Made by a program: the position numbers and the translations under genes
DNA from: Cyanobium sp. CZS25K
GTDB lineage: Bacteria > Cyanobacteriota > Cyanobacteriia > PCC-6307 > Cyanobiaceae
Direction: 5' to 3'
NCBI GenBank assembly: GCA_030373325.1
Contig: JAUCZB010000009.1
Coordinates: 1-64,000, forward strand
DNA length: 64,000 bases
Part shown: positions 36,463 to 47,791 of the stretch, piece by piece
Position numbering within the stretch: the first letter of the stretch is position 1
Layout of the letters: each line of letters begins with the position of its first letter
Notes under the pieces: model-generated
Database searches by the model: none
The model's input: the letters and a program-made list of their open reading frames with translations, nothing else
What the model was told of the DNA's origin: nothing

Positions 36463-37121
36463 GGGGATCGCAGCGATCGGATCGTCCCACTCTGGAGGTC
36501 CGCAGGGGGTGAATCCCGCCAGAAGGCCAGGCACACCGTCAGCCAGGCCAGCCCGACGGCGGCGCCCGCCAGCAGATCCGTGGGCCAGTGGGCCCGCACG
36601 TAGAGGGTGCTCAGCCAGACCAGACCTACCCAGAGGCAGGCGAGCATCGCCAGGGGGCGCTTCAGGCGGGGGTGGTGGGACGCCAGGATCACCACCATGG
36701 CGAAGTAGAAGGCCACGGCCCCGGCGGCATGGCCGCTGGGGAAGCTGTGGCCATCGAGCGGCAGCAGGCTGCCGGGGGGGCGGTTGCGGCTGAACAGGGG
36801 CTTGAACACCAGATCCACCAGGATCAGGATCCCGCCGCTGGCCATCACCAGCAGGCGCAGATCCTTCCACCAGCGCCGCAGCAGGAGATAAACCAGCGCC
36901 ATCGCCACCAGGATGGCGGTGAAGCCGACGCCGCTGATCCTGTACACCTGGGTCAGCGCATCCCCCACCGGGCCGTGGAGCTGACGGCCGAGCCAGCTGA
37001 GGACGGCGGCATCCAGCGAGGCCAGGGGCCGGCCCGGGGCGACGGCCACGAAGAGCCCCACCAACAGGGCGAGGCAGGCTGGCACCACGACCTTGTCACG
37101 CGGCAGCAGGTGGAACACCAT
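36459..37121 (-). CDS. PAP2-family membrane phosphatase
   Basis: A 220-residue integral membrane lipid phosphatase with the three PAP2 motifs: KPLFSRNRP (K-x6-RP), PSGHAAG and STLYVRAHWPTDLLAG (S-R-x5-H-x3-D type). Six hydrophobic segments are visible. Such enzymes remove phosphate from undecaprenyl diphosphate or other lipid phosphates in the periplasm. The ATG at 37121 overlaps the GT39 stop by one base (TGATG); GTG at 37124 is an alternative. Its position between the GT39 transferase and DUF1824 links it to polyprenyl-phosphate recycling. Confidence 0.9.
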   Translation of the reverse strand: MVFHLLPRDKVVVPACLALLVGLFVAVAPGRPLASLDAAVLSWLGRQLHGPVGDALTQVYRISGVGFTAILVAMALVYLLLRRWWKDLRLLVMASGGILILVDLVFKPLFSRNRPPGSLLPLDGHSFPSGHAAGAVAFYFAMVVILASHHPRLKRPLAMLACLWVGLVWLSTLYVRAHWPTDLLAGAAVGLAWLTVCLAFWRDSPPADLQSGTIRSLRSP

Positions 37122-38935
37122 CACGGCACCAGATGGCGGCGAGACACACGCCAGAGGGTCAGCTCCCCGGAGTGCCCCAGAGGCTCGATGCCCTCCCCGG
37201 GCAGGGCCAGGGCCTGGAGATCGCGGCGATCGCCCAGCAGCCGCACGGAGCGACTGGCTGGCGAGAGGGCCAGGGCGGAGGGGCTCTGAAGGGCGAGCTG
37301 GGTGATGTGGAGGCGATCGGACACGAAGACGGCCTCGGGCTCGCCGTAGAACAGCACGCTGTACCGCTTGGTGCCGACGATCAGCAGGGGCTCGTCAGGC
37401 CGCGCAGCGGCCTGGGCCATGCGGGCCATCTGGCGCAGGGGCAGCTGACGCTCGCGATCGAGCAGGGGACCCAGAGGAGCGATCACCAGGCCCAGCACCG
37501 CCAGAAAGCCGGCCAGGCTGGGCAGCCACAGCCACTCCGCCGCCCCCGGTCGCAGCACCAGCGCCAGCAGGGCGAGGGCCGTGAGCCCCAGAGACAGGCA
37601 GAGCACCAGCGGCAAGCCGGAGCGCGACAGGGCCGCACCGAAGTCCGGGTAGGCGGGATCACCGGCCACCCAACCCGGCGCCAGGGCGGCCGCCACCGCC
37701 ATCGCGGCGAGCAGCAGCCCCTCGATCGTGGCAGTGATCCGAACGCCGAGCCGGCCCCCGGCGGCCTGGGGCGCCCGGTTCGGCTCCGGCAGGGGGTGCC
37801 ACAGCAGCCCCACCAACAGGCTCGCCGCCGGCAGGGACGGCAGGATGTAACCGGGCAGCTTGGTGGCGGCAGCGGAGAAGAAGGCCACCACCAGCACCAG
37901 CCACAGCAGCAGGAAAAGGCCCAGGTGCGCCGGGACGGCCCCCTCCCCGGAAGGGCCGTCCCCCGCCATCCGCCAGCGAGACGGCCGCCAGAACCCCTGG
38001 GCCGCGATCGCCAGGGGCAGGAAGAGCGACCAGGGCAGCACCAGCAGCACCAGCCAGGGCAGGTAGAACCAGGGGGGGCCGGGGTGGTCGTAGAGAACCG
38101 AGGTGAAGCGCTGCAGGTTGCTGAACCCCAGGAAGCCCCCCAGAAAATCGCCGCCGTTGACGGCGGCCGCCGCTGCGTACCAGGGGGCGCTCACACCGAG
38201 GAAGAGGGCCACCATGGCCAGCAGGGAACGCCACCGGAGCCAGGGACGCCACTGGCCGGTGAGCAGCAGGAAGACCACCACCACCAGGCCGGGCAACAGC
38301 AGACCCACCGGACCCTTGGCCAGCACGGCGATCCCCGCGAACAGCGCCATGGCCGCCCGGCCGAAGGAGGCCAGCCAGGGATGGGCCTGGTGGCGATGGG
38401 CCAGCAGGAAAGCGAACAGCGCCAGGCTGATGGCGCTGGAGAGGAACATGTCCGTGGTGGAGGTGCGTCCCCAGCCGATCCAGCCCGGGGTCGTGGCGAT
38501 CACCCCCGCCGCCACGGCGGCCCTCAGCAGCCGCGGGCGGCCGGCCTCTCCCGCCGGGGACCAGGCGAGCATCAGCCCGAAGCCGGCCACCACCACGGCA
38601 CTGGCGGCCAGCGCGACCGGCAGCCGGGCGGCCCATTCGCTGACCCCGAACAACCGGAAGCTCAGCCCCACCATCCAGTACCCCCAGACGGGGTAATCAA
38701 AGAAGCGCTCGCCGTTCCACCACGGGGTGACCCAATCGCCCCGCTCCAGCATCTGGTGGCCCACCTCCACAAACAGGGCCTCGGTCTTGTCCATCAGGCC
38801 CAGGCTGCCCAGGCCCTGGAAGAAGGCCAGCCAGCACAGCAGAAGCAGCCAGAGGCCGCAGAGCACCCAGATCATCCGACGGTGCATCTGGATCCTGGCA
38901 CTCTCCGGCCGGGCCCCTGGGGCAGCAGACACCAT
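37121..38935 (-). CDS. GT39/ArnT-like glycosyltransferase
   Basis: A 604-residue integral membrane protein with about 12 hydrophobic segments and the GT-C pattern: an N-terminal DKTEALFVEVGHQML with the catalytic acidic residue early in the first lumenal loop, and WWNGERFFDYPVWGYW. This is the ArnT/PMT-type (GT39) family, which uses polyprenyl-phosphate sugars to glycosylate lipids or proteins at the periplasmic face. It is followed directly by PAP2, and a GT2-GtrA protein that could make the lipid-linked sugar is encoded 80 bases upstream. The start ATG at 38935 is plausible; MIWVL about 20 residues later is an alternative. Confidence 0.85.
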   Translation of the reverse strand: MVSAAPGARPESARIQMHRRMIWVLCGLWLLLLCWLAFFQGLGSLGLMDKTEALFVEVGHQMLERGDWVTPWWNGERFFDYPVWGYWMVGLSFRLFGVSEWAARLPVALAASAVVVAGFGLMLAWSPAGEAGRPRLLRAAVAAGVIATTPGWIGWGRTSTTDMFLSSAISLALFAFLLAHRHQAHPWLASFGRAAMALFAGIAVLAKGPVGLLLPGLVVVVFLLLTGQWRPWLRWRSLLAMVALFLGVSAPWYAAAAAVNGGDFLGGFLGFSNLQRFTSVLYDHPGPPWFYLPWLVLLVLPWSLFLPLAIAAQGFWRPSRWRMAGDGPSGEGAVPAHLGLFLLLWLVLVVAFFSAAATKLPGYILPSLPAASLLVGLLWHPLPEPNRAPQAAGGRLGVRITATIEGLLLAAMAVAAALAPGWVAGDPAYPDFGAALSRSGLPLVLCLSLGLTALALLALVLRPGAAEWLWLPSLAGFLAVLGLVIAPLGPLLDRERQLPLRQMARMAQAAARPDEPLLIVGTKRYSVLFYGEPEAVFVSDRLHITQLALQSPSALALSPASRSVRLLGDRRDLQALALPGEGIEPLGHSGELTLWRVSRRHLVP

Positions 38936-39013
38936 GCTGGGCGGACGACGGGATCAAGGCGAAGTTAAGGCCAGGGGCTGCCGATGGGGACCTGGGTCCT
39001 CGGCGGGTCCTGG

Positions 39014-40123
39014 CTAGGGGGTGTTCCAGACGAAGCGGGAGGACGCCGCGTACTTCCAGACGAAGTCGACGGCGATCCCGGCCAGCAGGGCCAGCAGCGG
39101 CTGAGGGGTGACCTGCCGGTAAAACGCCGAGGACACCCCGACATTGGCCGCCATTCCGAGGGAGGTGACCAGCAGAAAGCGGATCAGACCGAACACAAGC
39201 GCGATGCCGCTGAGCTGCTGGGAGCGGAAGGTCAGCACGTTGTTGATCAGATAGTTGGAACAGCCGGCGCTGACCACCGCCACCACCTGAGCCTGCTCGA
39301 AACTGAGGCCCAGAAGATCCTGGCTCAGGGCGAACACCAACAGGTGGATCCCGATCCCGGTGGCTCCCACCAGGGCAAAACTGACGGCCCGCCGAGGCAC
39401 CATCCGCAGCAGCAGGGTGTGCAGGATCGAAACGCCGAGATCCCAGATCACCGCCACATTGAGCTTCGACTCTCCAGCACTGCGGGGCTGGAAACTCAGG
39501 GGCACCTCCGCGACCGCCAGATGGCCGTGACTAAGGGCCAGCAATTCGTAGAGAAACTTGAACCCGTTGACATCCACCTGGCGGACATAGGGAAGGCAAC
39601 GCTCCGGACGCAGGGCGAAGAAACCGCTCATGTAATCGCTCAGATGGCGGTAGCGGGGCAGGCTGAAACGGGCCACCGAGTTCGCCCAGGTGGAGTTCCT
39701 CTCCCTCTGCTCGCTCAGGCCGATGATCCTTGCCTGAGGATGAAACCGGCTGCCGATCATGAGGTCTCCGCCACTCTCAAGCAGGGCCGAGACGGCATGG
39801 GCCACCGAAGCGGGTTCATGCTGGCCGTCGCTGTCCATGACCACCACCACATCACCGGTGGCATCCAGGATTCCCTCCTTGATGGCGCTGGAGAGACCGA
39901 AGCGGCCAACCCGCCGAATCAGGCGCACACATCCATGTCGGTGGGCCAGCATCTTGACCCGCTCTGAGGTGCCATCCGTGGAATCATCATCAACGAACAG
40001 CAGTTCAAGGTCGAAGCTGTCTCGAAGAGGCAGCAATTCGCTGACGATCGGCTCTACATTGGCAGACTCATTGAAGGTGGGAAGAACAACTGTCAAGCGC
40101 AGGAGAGAATCCCTTTTGCTCAT
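39014..40123 (-). CDS. Family-2 glycosyltransferase with GtrA domain
   Basis: A 369-residue protein with two parts. Residues 1-230 are a GT2 domain of the dolichyl-phosphate mannose synthase type: VVLPTFNESANVEPIV, LFVDDDSTDGT, and MDSDGQHEP (the metal-binding D-x-D). Residues 240-369 hold four membrane segments of a GtrA flippase-like domain (SFALVGATGIGIHLLVFAL). Together they would make a polyprenyl-phosphate sugar and help it cross the membrane, feeding the GT39 transferase that follows. The start is ATG at 40123. Confidence 0.9.
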   Translation of the reverse strand: MSKRDSLLRLTVVLPTFNESANVEPIVSELLPLRDSFDLELLFVDDDSTDGTSERVKMLAHRHGCVRLIRRVGRFGLSSAIKEGILDATGDVVVVMDSDGQHEPASVAHAVSALLESGGDLMIGSRFHPQARIIGLSEQRERNSTWANSVARFSLPRYRHLSDYMSGFFALRPERCLPYVRQVDVNGFKFLYELLALSHGHLAVAEVPLSFQPRSAGESKLNVAVIWDLGVSILHTLLLRMVPRRAVSFALVGATGIGIHLLVFALSQDLLGLSFEQAQVVAVVSAGCSNYLINNVLTFRSQQLSGIALVFGLIRFLLVTSLGMAANVGVSSAFYRQVTPQPLLALLAGIAVDFVWKYAASSRFVWNTP

Positions 40124-40200
40124 GGGTAGTGAGGCGAGCAGCTGAAGATCGCCGATGCGCTCGCCACCATTTCAGCAGACTCCACAGGGGTAGATGGAGG

Positions 40201-41496
<1,296 letters not shown>

Positions 41497-41933
41497 GGAA
41501 ACGACGCGAAAAGGGAGGGGTGCGGGGGAGAGGAAGCGGGCGGGTCATGGCGGGAAGCGACCCCGTCGACCCGGAGATGGTCAGGAACGTAAACCCATCC
41601 TGCGGTTCCCATCCTCCCCTGGCCCGGTACGGAGCCGGGCGGGAGGCCAAGGAGAGCAAAGGGACATCGCGGGTGGAAAACTCCCCCGTCTCGTAGCCCC
41701 TGTTGTTGGATCGAGGATGGATCGCTCCAGGAGCGTGAATGGGTTGGTGATGAACGGCCAGAGCCGGTGCAGGGCTGTCACGGGTGGTCTCAGACCGGAG
41801 GAATGGAGAGGGGGTTGAATCCCTTCATCCTCAGCGGGTCTTCCCTGTGGACGGAACTCTGCGCGGTTCCGACGGCAGCCTTTCGAGCGGCCCAACCTCG
41901 TCATCCTAGGAATGGCGTGAGATCTTTGCAAGA
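41497..41933. other. Divergent upstream region of rpoD and priA
   Basis: A 437-base gene-free stretch that must hold the promoters of both genes. On the minus strand a good promoter lies near its right edge (see separate entry). A 6-base GC hairpin GCCCGG-tacggag-CCGGGC occurs near 41615. No convincing small gene is seen; the open frames have arginine/proline composition. Confidence 0.6.
41903..41931 (-). promoter_or_regulatory. Sigma-70-type promoter for rpoD
   Basis: On the minus strand, TTGCAA (41926-41931) and TAGGAT (41903-41908) are separated by exactly 17 bases and point towards rpoD, giving an expected leader of about 400 bases. The -35 hexamer is its own reverse complement and overlaps the codons immediately before the priA start, so it could also serve that gene. 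The long leader implies post-transcriptional control or a second promoter closer to the gene. Confidence 0.45.
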
Positions 41934-44289
41934 TTGCCAGCCAGTTCCTCACCCCCCTCCCCCAGGGACGCCGTTCCAGGCTGGCTGGAGATCTGGCTGG
42001 AAGCCGGCCGGGAAGGGAGGACGTTCACCTACGACAACCCGGAAGGGCTGGGCCTCGGAGTGGGGGATCTGGTGCGGGTCCGTCTCCAGGGACGGGCCCA
42101 TACCGGCCTGGTGGTGGGAACGTCCGCGGTCTGTCCGGCCGCCATGGTGGGCAGGCCGCTCCTCCCGGTGGAGGCGGTGCTGCAGAGCGCCGCGATCGAT
42201 CCGCACTGGCAGGCCCTGCTCGAGGCTGTCGCCCGGCAATGCCACACCGGCCTGTTTCGCACCCTCAAGAGCGCGCTGCCGCCCGGCTGGCTGGGGCAGG
42301 CCCGGCGACCGCCAGGCCAGGGGCGGATCCTCTGGACGGTGCGGCTCAATCCTGGAACGGTCGCGGTGGCCAGCAGCCCCAGGCAACAGGCCCTCCTCGA
42401 CCATCTGGCCCGCCACGGGGGGACAAGGCGGCTGCGCGATCTGGTGGAGGAGGACGGCTTCGGGCGCTCCCTGATCGGCACGATGGAACGCCGGGGCCTG
42501 GTCCTGAAGGAATCCGGCCGCGGCCCCTCACGGGGCGGCGCGGCCAAGGGCCAGGCCAGCGGCAGGGCTGGCGACCCATCGACCCGCCTGGAGCCCCCCC
42601 GACAGGCCAGCCCGGCCCAGGCCGAGGCGATGGCGGCCATCGCCGCCGCCCCGGCAGGACAGACCCTGCTGCTGTGGGGGGTGACCGGATCCGGCAAGAC
42701 CGAGGTTTACCTGCAGGCCGCGGCCCGGGAGCTGGCGGCGGGGCGCAGCGTGCTGATCCTGGCGCCGGAGATCGGCCTCATCCCCCAGCTGCTGGATCGC
42801 TGCCGGCGGCGCTTCGGATCCGATGTCATCGAATACCACAGCGGCATGGGGGATGGCGAGCGGGTCGTGGCCTGGCGCCGCTGCCTCGAGGCCGCCGTGC
42901 ATCAGGAAGCCTGTCTGGCCGTGGGCACCCGCTCGGCCGTCTTCCTGCCGCTGGGCAACCTGGGCCTGCTCGTGCTCGATGAGGAACACGATGCCTCCTA
43001 CAAGCAGGAGAGCCCCATGCCCTGCTACCACGCCCGGGAGGTGGCCCGGCTGCGGGCCCGCCAGACGGGGGCCAGGCTGGTGCTCGGCAGTGCCACGCCC
43101 TCGCTGGAAAGCTGGTGGCGCTGCCAGAGCGGCCCGGGGGGCCAGCCCGCCGACACCCTCCTTTTGCCGCTTCCGGAGCGGATCGGCCAGCGGCCCCTGC
43201 CGCCGGTACGGCTGGTGGACATGCGTCAGGAACTGGTGGACGGCCACCGCCGCCTGATCAGCCGCCCCCTGATGGCCCGGCTGGAGCGGCTTCAGGAGAA
43301 GGGCGAGCAGGCCGTGGTGCTGGTCCCCCGACGGGGGTACAGGTCCTTCCTGAGCTGCCGCAGCTGCGGCGAAGTGGTGCTCTGCCCCCACTGCGACGTG
43401 GCCCTCACCGTCCATCGCGGCCCCCCCCCTCGCCGGCGGCCGGGAGGGCCGCGAATGGCTGCGCTGTCACTGGTGCGACCACCGCCAGGAGCTGGGCGAT
43501 CGTTGCGGCCACTGCGGTTCCACCGCCTTCAAGCCCTTCGGTGCCGGCACCCAGCGGGTGATGGAGCAGCTGGCGACGGAGCTGGAGGGTCTGCGCCTGC
43601 TCCGCTTCGACCGCGACACCACCCGCGGTCGGGATGGTCATCGCCGGCTGCTCGAGCGCTTCGCGGCCGGGGAGGCGGACGTGCTGGTGGGGACCCAGAT
43701 GCTCGCCAAGGGCATGGACCTGCCCGCCGTGACCCTGGCTGCGGTTCTGGCGGCCGACGGCCTGCTGCACCGGCCGGATCTGCGGGCCTCGGAACAGTGT
43801 CTGCAGCTGCTGCTCCAGCTTGCCGGCCGGGCCGGCCGGGGCGAACGCCCCGGTGAGGTGCTGGTGCAGACCTACAGCCCCGATCACCCCGTGATCCGGC
43901 ACCTGGTGGACGGCCGCTACGAGGCCTTCCTGGCCGAGGAACTGGCGCTGCGGCGCCAGGGGGGGATGGTGCCCTTCGGTCGGGCCTGCCTGCTGCGACT
44001 GGCCGGCCCCAGCGCCAGCGGCACCGCCACCGCCGCCGCCGCCCTGGCCGAACGAATCCGCCCCGCCGTGGAGCGGGCCGGCTGGGTGGTGATCGGACCG
44101 GCGCCCGCCCCTGTGGCCAGGGTGGCGGGCAGGAGCCGCTGGCAACTGCTGCTGCACGGCCCCAGCAGGGTGACGGAGGGCGCAGCCCCGGCAGAAACGG
44201 ACCTGCCCCTGCCCCCCGAAAGCGACCTGCGGCGGGCCCTGCCCCCGGGGGTGAGCCTGACGATCGATCCTGATCCGCTCGAGCTCTGA
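41934..44289 (+). CDS. priA: Primosomal protein PriA (frame broken at a C9 run)
   Basis: A replication-restart helicase. The first frame (from TTG 41934) has the Walker A GVTGSGKTEVY near residue 250, DEEH (near 349), and half of the zinc domain: CRSCGEVVLCPHCDVALTVHRG. At 43432-43440 a run of nine C shifts the frame. With eight C the frame becomes LAGGREGREWLRCHWCDHRQ and the zinc site CGHCGS, followed by the helicase C-terminus (FDRDTTRGRDGH, GTQMLAKGMD, AGRAGRG) to 44289; the corrected total is exactly 784 residues, normal for PriA. PriA is nearly essential, so a sequencing or assembly error in the homopolymer is the likeliest cause, but slippage is possible. Confidence 0.93.
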
Positions 44290-44317
44290 GCCAGGCACCC
44301 TGCGCCAGCAGCCGGCT

Positions 44318-45451
44318 TCAGGCCGGCAGTTCCGGCCATCCGAAGCCGAGCCGGCGACGGATCGCCTGCAAGGCGAGCACCACGGGCAGGGCCAGGCCCA
44401 CCGCCGCCGCCCCCAGCCCCAGTCCGCTCCAGCGCCAGCAGCGCAGCTCCAGGACATTGATCTGACCGGGCTGCAGGGGCCAGAGCAGACGGCGACGGCC
44501 CCCAACGGCCCCTGAAGGGGCCCCAGCGATGGTCGAGGGGCTGGCCTGCAGGACGGCCGATGGCCGCACCGGGACGAGGGCCATCGCCAGATCCAGGCCC
44601 GGGATCGCCTCGAGGGCCTGCAGATCAAGCTCCAGCAGCAGGTGCTGGCGCACGCCCACCAGCCAGTTACGCTCCTCCCAGCGGACCACCGGAGCGGCCA
44701 GGGCCACTCCGCTGAGCTGACCCGCCACCTCCAGACTGCCTGCCAGGGCCCCGAGGGCCTGGCGGGCCGGCAGCACGGGAGTGGCGAGAACCTGTTCCCC
44801 GCTCCCCCCCGAGGCGCGGAAAGGACCGGGCGAGGGGATCGGGGGCGCCCGCCCCTCCAGCGCCGCGACGAACCGCCGCTGCCAGGGGCTCTGCGGGCCA
44901 CCGTTGCTGCGCAGCTGGTGGCTCAGCTGCAGCCGGCCGGGGCCCTCGAAGCGCAACTCGGTGCGCACCTCCATGCAGCCCCCCAGCAGGCCGGCGAGCA
45001 GGAGGAGCACCACCGCCACCACCACCGCGAACCCCACCGGCGCCCGGGTGGGACCCACCGGTGGGGGGGGCGGCGGCTCCGGTCGCCGGCGGGATCGCCG
45101 GGACACCCCGCCACCGACCCCTTCGAGCGGCGTGGTGCCGGCGAGATCTGGCAAGGTGAGCGACCAGTTGCTGGGCCGGCGCAATTCCGGGGCCTCGAGC
45201 ACCATCAGCAGCGCCTTGGCCTGGGCGCGCAGCGTCGGGTCCTGGCAGCGCACCAGAGCGCGGCAACAGGCGGCGGCCTGGTCGGTACGCCCCTGGCCCA
45301 TCAGGGCGGTGGCCATCAGCAGACGCAGCTCGGCGCCGGCGGCTGTCAGGGGGGAGCGGTCCGCCTGGAGGGGTTCCAGCAAGCGCAGCACCTGGCCGTA
45401 CTCGCCGCGATCCAGGGCCCGCCGGGCCTCGGCCAGCGGATCCTCAGCCAT
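44318..45451 (-). CDS. DUF3153 membrane protein with N-terminal helical repeats
   Basis: A 377-residue protein. Residues 1-95 form a TPR-like helical region ([42 protein letters not shown]). Then a proline-rich linker, a hydrophobic segment ([20 protein letters not shown], with a lipobox-like LLGGC), and the DUF3153 part with beta strands and a C-terminal membrane anchor ([18 protein letters not shown]). DUF3153 is a cyanobacterial and plastid family of unknown function. The ATG at 45451 overlaps the argB stop by eight bases, so translation is probably coupled. Confidence 0.78.
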   Translation of the reverse strand: MAEDPLAEARRALDRGEYGQVLRLLEPLQADRSPLTAAGAELRLLMATALMGQGRTDQAAACCRALVRCQDPTLRAQAKALLMVLEAPELRRPSNWSLTLPDLAGTTPLEGVGGGVSRRSRRRPEPPPPPPVGPTRAPVGFAVVVAVVLLLLAGLLGGCMEVRTELRFEGPGRLQLSHQLRSNGGPQSPWQRRFVAALEGRAPPIPSPGPFRASGGSGEQVLATPVLPARQALGALAGSLEVAGQLSGVALAAPVVRWEERNWLVGVRQHLLLELDLQALEAIPGLDLAMALVPVRPSAVLQASPSTIAGAPSGAVGGRRRLLWPLQPGQINVLELRCWRWSGLGLGAAAVGLALPVVLALQAIRRRLGFGWPELPA

Positions 45452-46340
45452 GCACCAGGCCGGGACTGCCCACCACCATGGTGCCGATGCCGGCGTTGGT
45501 GAACACCTCCAGCAGCAGGGAATGGGCCACCCGGCCATCGATGATGTGGGCCGCCTTCACCCCCTGGGCCAGGGCCCGGATGCAGCATTCGGTCTTGGGG
45601 GTCATCCCCCCCTCCACCACGCCGTCGGCGATCAGCTGGCGGGCCTCCGAGAGGCTGAGCTGGCGGATCAGGCTCGCAGGCACATGGCGGTCCCGCAGGA
45701 TGCCGGGGGTGTCGGTGAGCAGGATCAGCTTCTCCGCCTGCAGGGCCGCGGCCAGCTCACCGGCCACGGTGTCGGCATTGATGTTGTGGGCCAGACCCTC
45801 GGCATTGGGGGCCACGCTGGAGATCACCGGGATGTAGCCGCTGGCCAGCAGGGGGGACAGCACCGAAGGATCCACCCTCGCCACATCTCCCACCACGCCG
45901 AGGGTGCCATCCCCCATGGTGCGGGCCTGCACGAGGCTTCCGTCGCTGCCGGAGAGGCCCACGGCCCGGCCGCCCACCCGGTTGAGGCCGTTGACGATCT
46001 GCTTGTTGACCCGGCCCACCAGCACCATCTCCACCACGTCCATGGTGTCGGGACAGGTGACCCTCAGACCGTCCTGGAAGCGGGGTTCAATCGCCAGCTT
46101 CCCCAGCCACTGGTTGATCTCCGGGCCTCCCCCATGGACCACCACGGGCTGAACGCCCACACAGGCCAGCAGGGCGAGGTCGCGGAACACCGCCTCGCGC
46201 AGGCCCTCGCGCACCATGGCCGCCCCGCCGTACTTGATCACGATGCGGCGGCCGGCGAAGCGCTGGATGTAGGGCAGGGCCTCACTGAGCACGGACACCC
46301 GCAGGGTGTCTTCCGAGCTGATGTGCCGATCGGGACTCAA
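45444..46340 (-). CDS. argB: Acetylglutamate kinase
   Basis: A 298-residue enzyme that phosphorylates N-acetylglutamate in arginine synthesis and is the target of the PII protein in cyanobacteria. The N-terminus IKYGGAAM (phosphate binding), [19 protein letters not shown] and the ATP-binding [10 protein letters not shown] are all present. The start is TTG at 46340, overlapping the DUF2854 stop in a TTGA junction; family alignments normally begin at this position ([15 protein letters not shown] follows). The neighbours are DUF2854 and DUF3153. Confidence 0.96.
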   Translation of the reverse strand: MSPDRHISSEDTLRVSVLSEALPYIQRFAGRRIVIKYGGAAMVREGLREAVFRDLALLACVGVQPVVVHGGGPEINQWLGKLAIEPRFQDGLRVTCPDTMDVVEMVLVGRVNKQIVNGLNRVGGRAVGLSGSDGSLVQARTMGDGTLGVVGDVARVDPSVLSPLLASGYIPVISSVAPNAEGLAHNINADTVAGELAAALQAEKLILLTDTPGILRDRHVPASLIRQLSLSEARQLIADGVVEGGMTPKTECCIRALAQGVKAAHIIDGRVAHSLLLEVFTNAGIGTMVVGSPGLVHG

Positions 46341-46924
46341 GGGACGGGGGAGGCGAGGGACGGGTCGGAGGCTGCAGGGTCTGAGGGGGTGGCCGGCAGC
46401 AGGCTCAGCTGCAGGCGCCCCGGGGCGGCCTGCTGCAGGTCAGCCGTGAGGCCGGGACCGAAGAAACGGCCGAGCCGATCGCGCCGATCCTGCCAGCGCT
46501 GGAAGGGCACCCCGTGGCAATCGATCGTCAGCCGCAGCCCGTACCTGCCGCCTTCCTCCAGCTCCTCGACCGCCACCAGCTGGGGTGGAGCGTCCTCGTC
46601 CCAGAGCTTGAGGGCCTCGAGGGAACTCTCCAGATGGGCCTTCTGGCCATAGCGCCATCGGGTCACATCGGCCAGCAGCTTGCGCAGGGGTTCGTTGCCG
46701 GGCTGCTGGCGCAGGTCCCGCAACTTGGCCGCGGGGGTGAGCCGCTCGGCGGGCGGCAGCTCGGACGACTTCAACGCCAGTCCGCCCAGCAGGATCGGCA
46801 CGCCATAGAAGACGCCGGCCAGGCTGATGTTGGGACTGTCGGTGGCGTAGGCGATCGAACCGATCACGGTGAGAACGGCACCGGCCACCGTCACCAGGCT
46901 GCCGGGGGAGAGAAACGCTTGCAT
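46337..46924 (-). CDS. DUF2854 family protein
   Basis: A 195-residue protein with two membrane segments near the start ([22 protein letters not shown], then [19 protein letters not shown]), followed by a soluble part with [27 protein letters not shown] and the DUF2854 core. The family is found in cyanobacteria and plants; function is unknown. The ATG at 46924 (MQAFLSPG) is chosen over the upstream extension to 46987. Its TGA overlaps the TTG of argB. Confidence 0.78.
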   Translation of the reverse strand: MQAFLSPGSLVTVAGAVLTVIGSIAYATDSPNISLAGVFYGVPILLGGLALKSSELPPAERLTPAAKLRDLRQQPGNEPLRKLLADVTRWRYGQKAHLESSLEALKLWDEDAPPQLVAVEELEEGGRYGLRLTIDCHGVPFQRWQDRRDRLGRFFGPGLTADLQQAAPGRLQLSLLPATPSDPAASDPSLASPVP

Positions 46925-46985
46925 CGCCCCATTCTCCCGCAGCGGGGGCCAGGATGGCCTCCCCAGGCCCCACCCCGCCAGCCCC

Positions 46986-47225
46986 ATGGCCAGCCCTCAA
47001 GACGCCCCCACCACCAGCCCCGTGGATCCCGGCGCCAGCGACGACACAGCCTGGCGCTCGCCTGAGGACCTCTCGACGCCCGAACTGCTGTCCCAGCTGG
47101 GGGAAGACCGGCTCTGGCTGCTCCGCCAGCTGGACAGCGGCCGCTGGAGCGAGTGGCGGCTCGATCTGGCGGCCCTGGAAAGGGAACTGGGGCAGCTGAT
47201 CGACCAGGCCGGCGAGCGGCTCTGA
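46986..47225 (+). CDS. Small acidic hypothetical protein
   Basis: A 79-residue product from the ATG at 46986. Residues 1-25 are disordered (SPQDAPTTSPVDPGASDD); the remainder is an acidic helical domain with SPEDLSTPELLSQLGEDRLWLLRQL and ELGQLIDQAGERL. No family was recognised. It is divergent from DUF2854 and abuts the ssb stop on the opposite strand without a gap, so the two genes end tail to tail. Confidence 0.6.
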   Translation: MASPQDAPTTSPVDPGASDDTAWRSPEDLSTPELLSQLGEDRLWLLRQLDSGRWSEWRLDLAALERELGQLIDQAGERL

Positions 47226-47759
47226 TCAGAAGGGGATCTCGTCATCGTCCCCCAGAGGCACCAGCGGGGAGGTATCCCACACGGGCGCAGCGGCCTCGGC
47301 GGGAGCGGCACTGGCAGGGCGGGCCGGGGCCGGCGCTGGAGCCCGGCGGGGTGCCGGGGGTGCGGCCGCCCCTGGGGACCGGGGGGTCGGCAGGGGAGCC
47401 TGGGAAGGGCCAGGGGCCGGGGCACCCCCGTAGCCAGCGCCAGGGGTGCCCGCGCCAGGGGTGAGGGGATGCAGGCGCGCCAGGGTGAACTCAGCCCGCT
47501 TTTCCTTGATCCCGTCCTGCCGGGTGACGGTGCTCATGCGCATCCGACCCTCGAGCACGAACCGCTGACCCACCTGAACCCGGTTCTGAAGGTCCTGGGC
47601 GAGGTTTCCCCAGCCCACCACCTTCAGCTGACCCGGTGGATCATCGGGCCGCAGTCCCTCGATCTGGACGGCCATTTCGGCGACCGGCGTCTGGTTGTCC
47701 TGGGTGTATCGCACCTGGGGCGCCTCCAGGACCTCCACCTCCAGCAAGCAGTGATTCAC
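47226..47759 (-). CDS. ssb: Single-stranded DNA-binding protein
   Basis: A 177-residue SSB. The OB-fold occupies residues 1-100 (CLLEVEVLEAPQVRYTQDN, LKVVGWGNLAQDLQ, GRMRMSTVTRQDGIKEKRAEF), followed by a long alanine/proline linker and the acidic C-terminal tip DDDEIPF that binds partner proteins. SSB protects single-stranded DNA in replication, repair and recombination. The OB-fold is diverged from the E. coli type, and cyanobacteria often carry more than one SSB. The start is ATG/GTG at 47759 (MNHCLL). Confidence 0.88.
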   Translation of the reverse strand: MNHCLLEVEVLEAPQVRYTQDNQTPVAEMAVQIEGLRPDDPPGQLKVVGWGNLAQDLQNRVQVGQRFVLEGRMRMSTVTRQDGIKEKRAEFTLARLHPLTPGAGTPGAGYGGAPAPGPSQAPLPTPRSPGAAAPPAPRRAPAPAPARPASAAPAEAAAPVWDTSPLVPLGDDDEIPF

Positions 47760-47791
47760 GCCCGGACCAACGGTTGGCAGGACCCATCCTG

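Noticed and set aside
44311..44327. GC stem GCCGGC-ttcag-GCCGGC between priA and the DUF3153 gene as a bidirectional terminator
   Set aside because: The stem is six bases with no T-run on either side and overlaps the DUF3153 stop codon.
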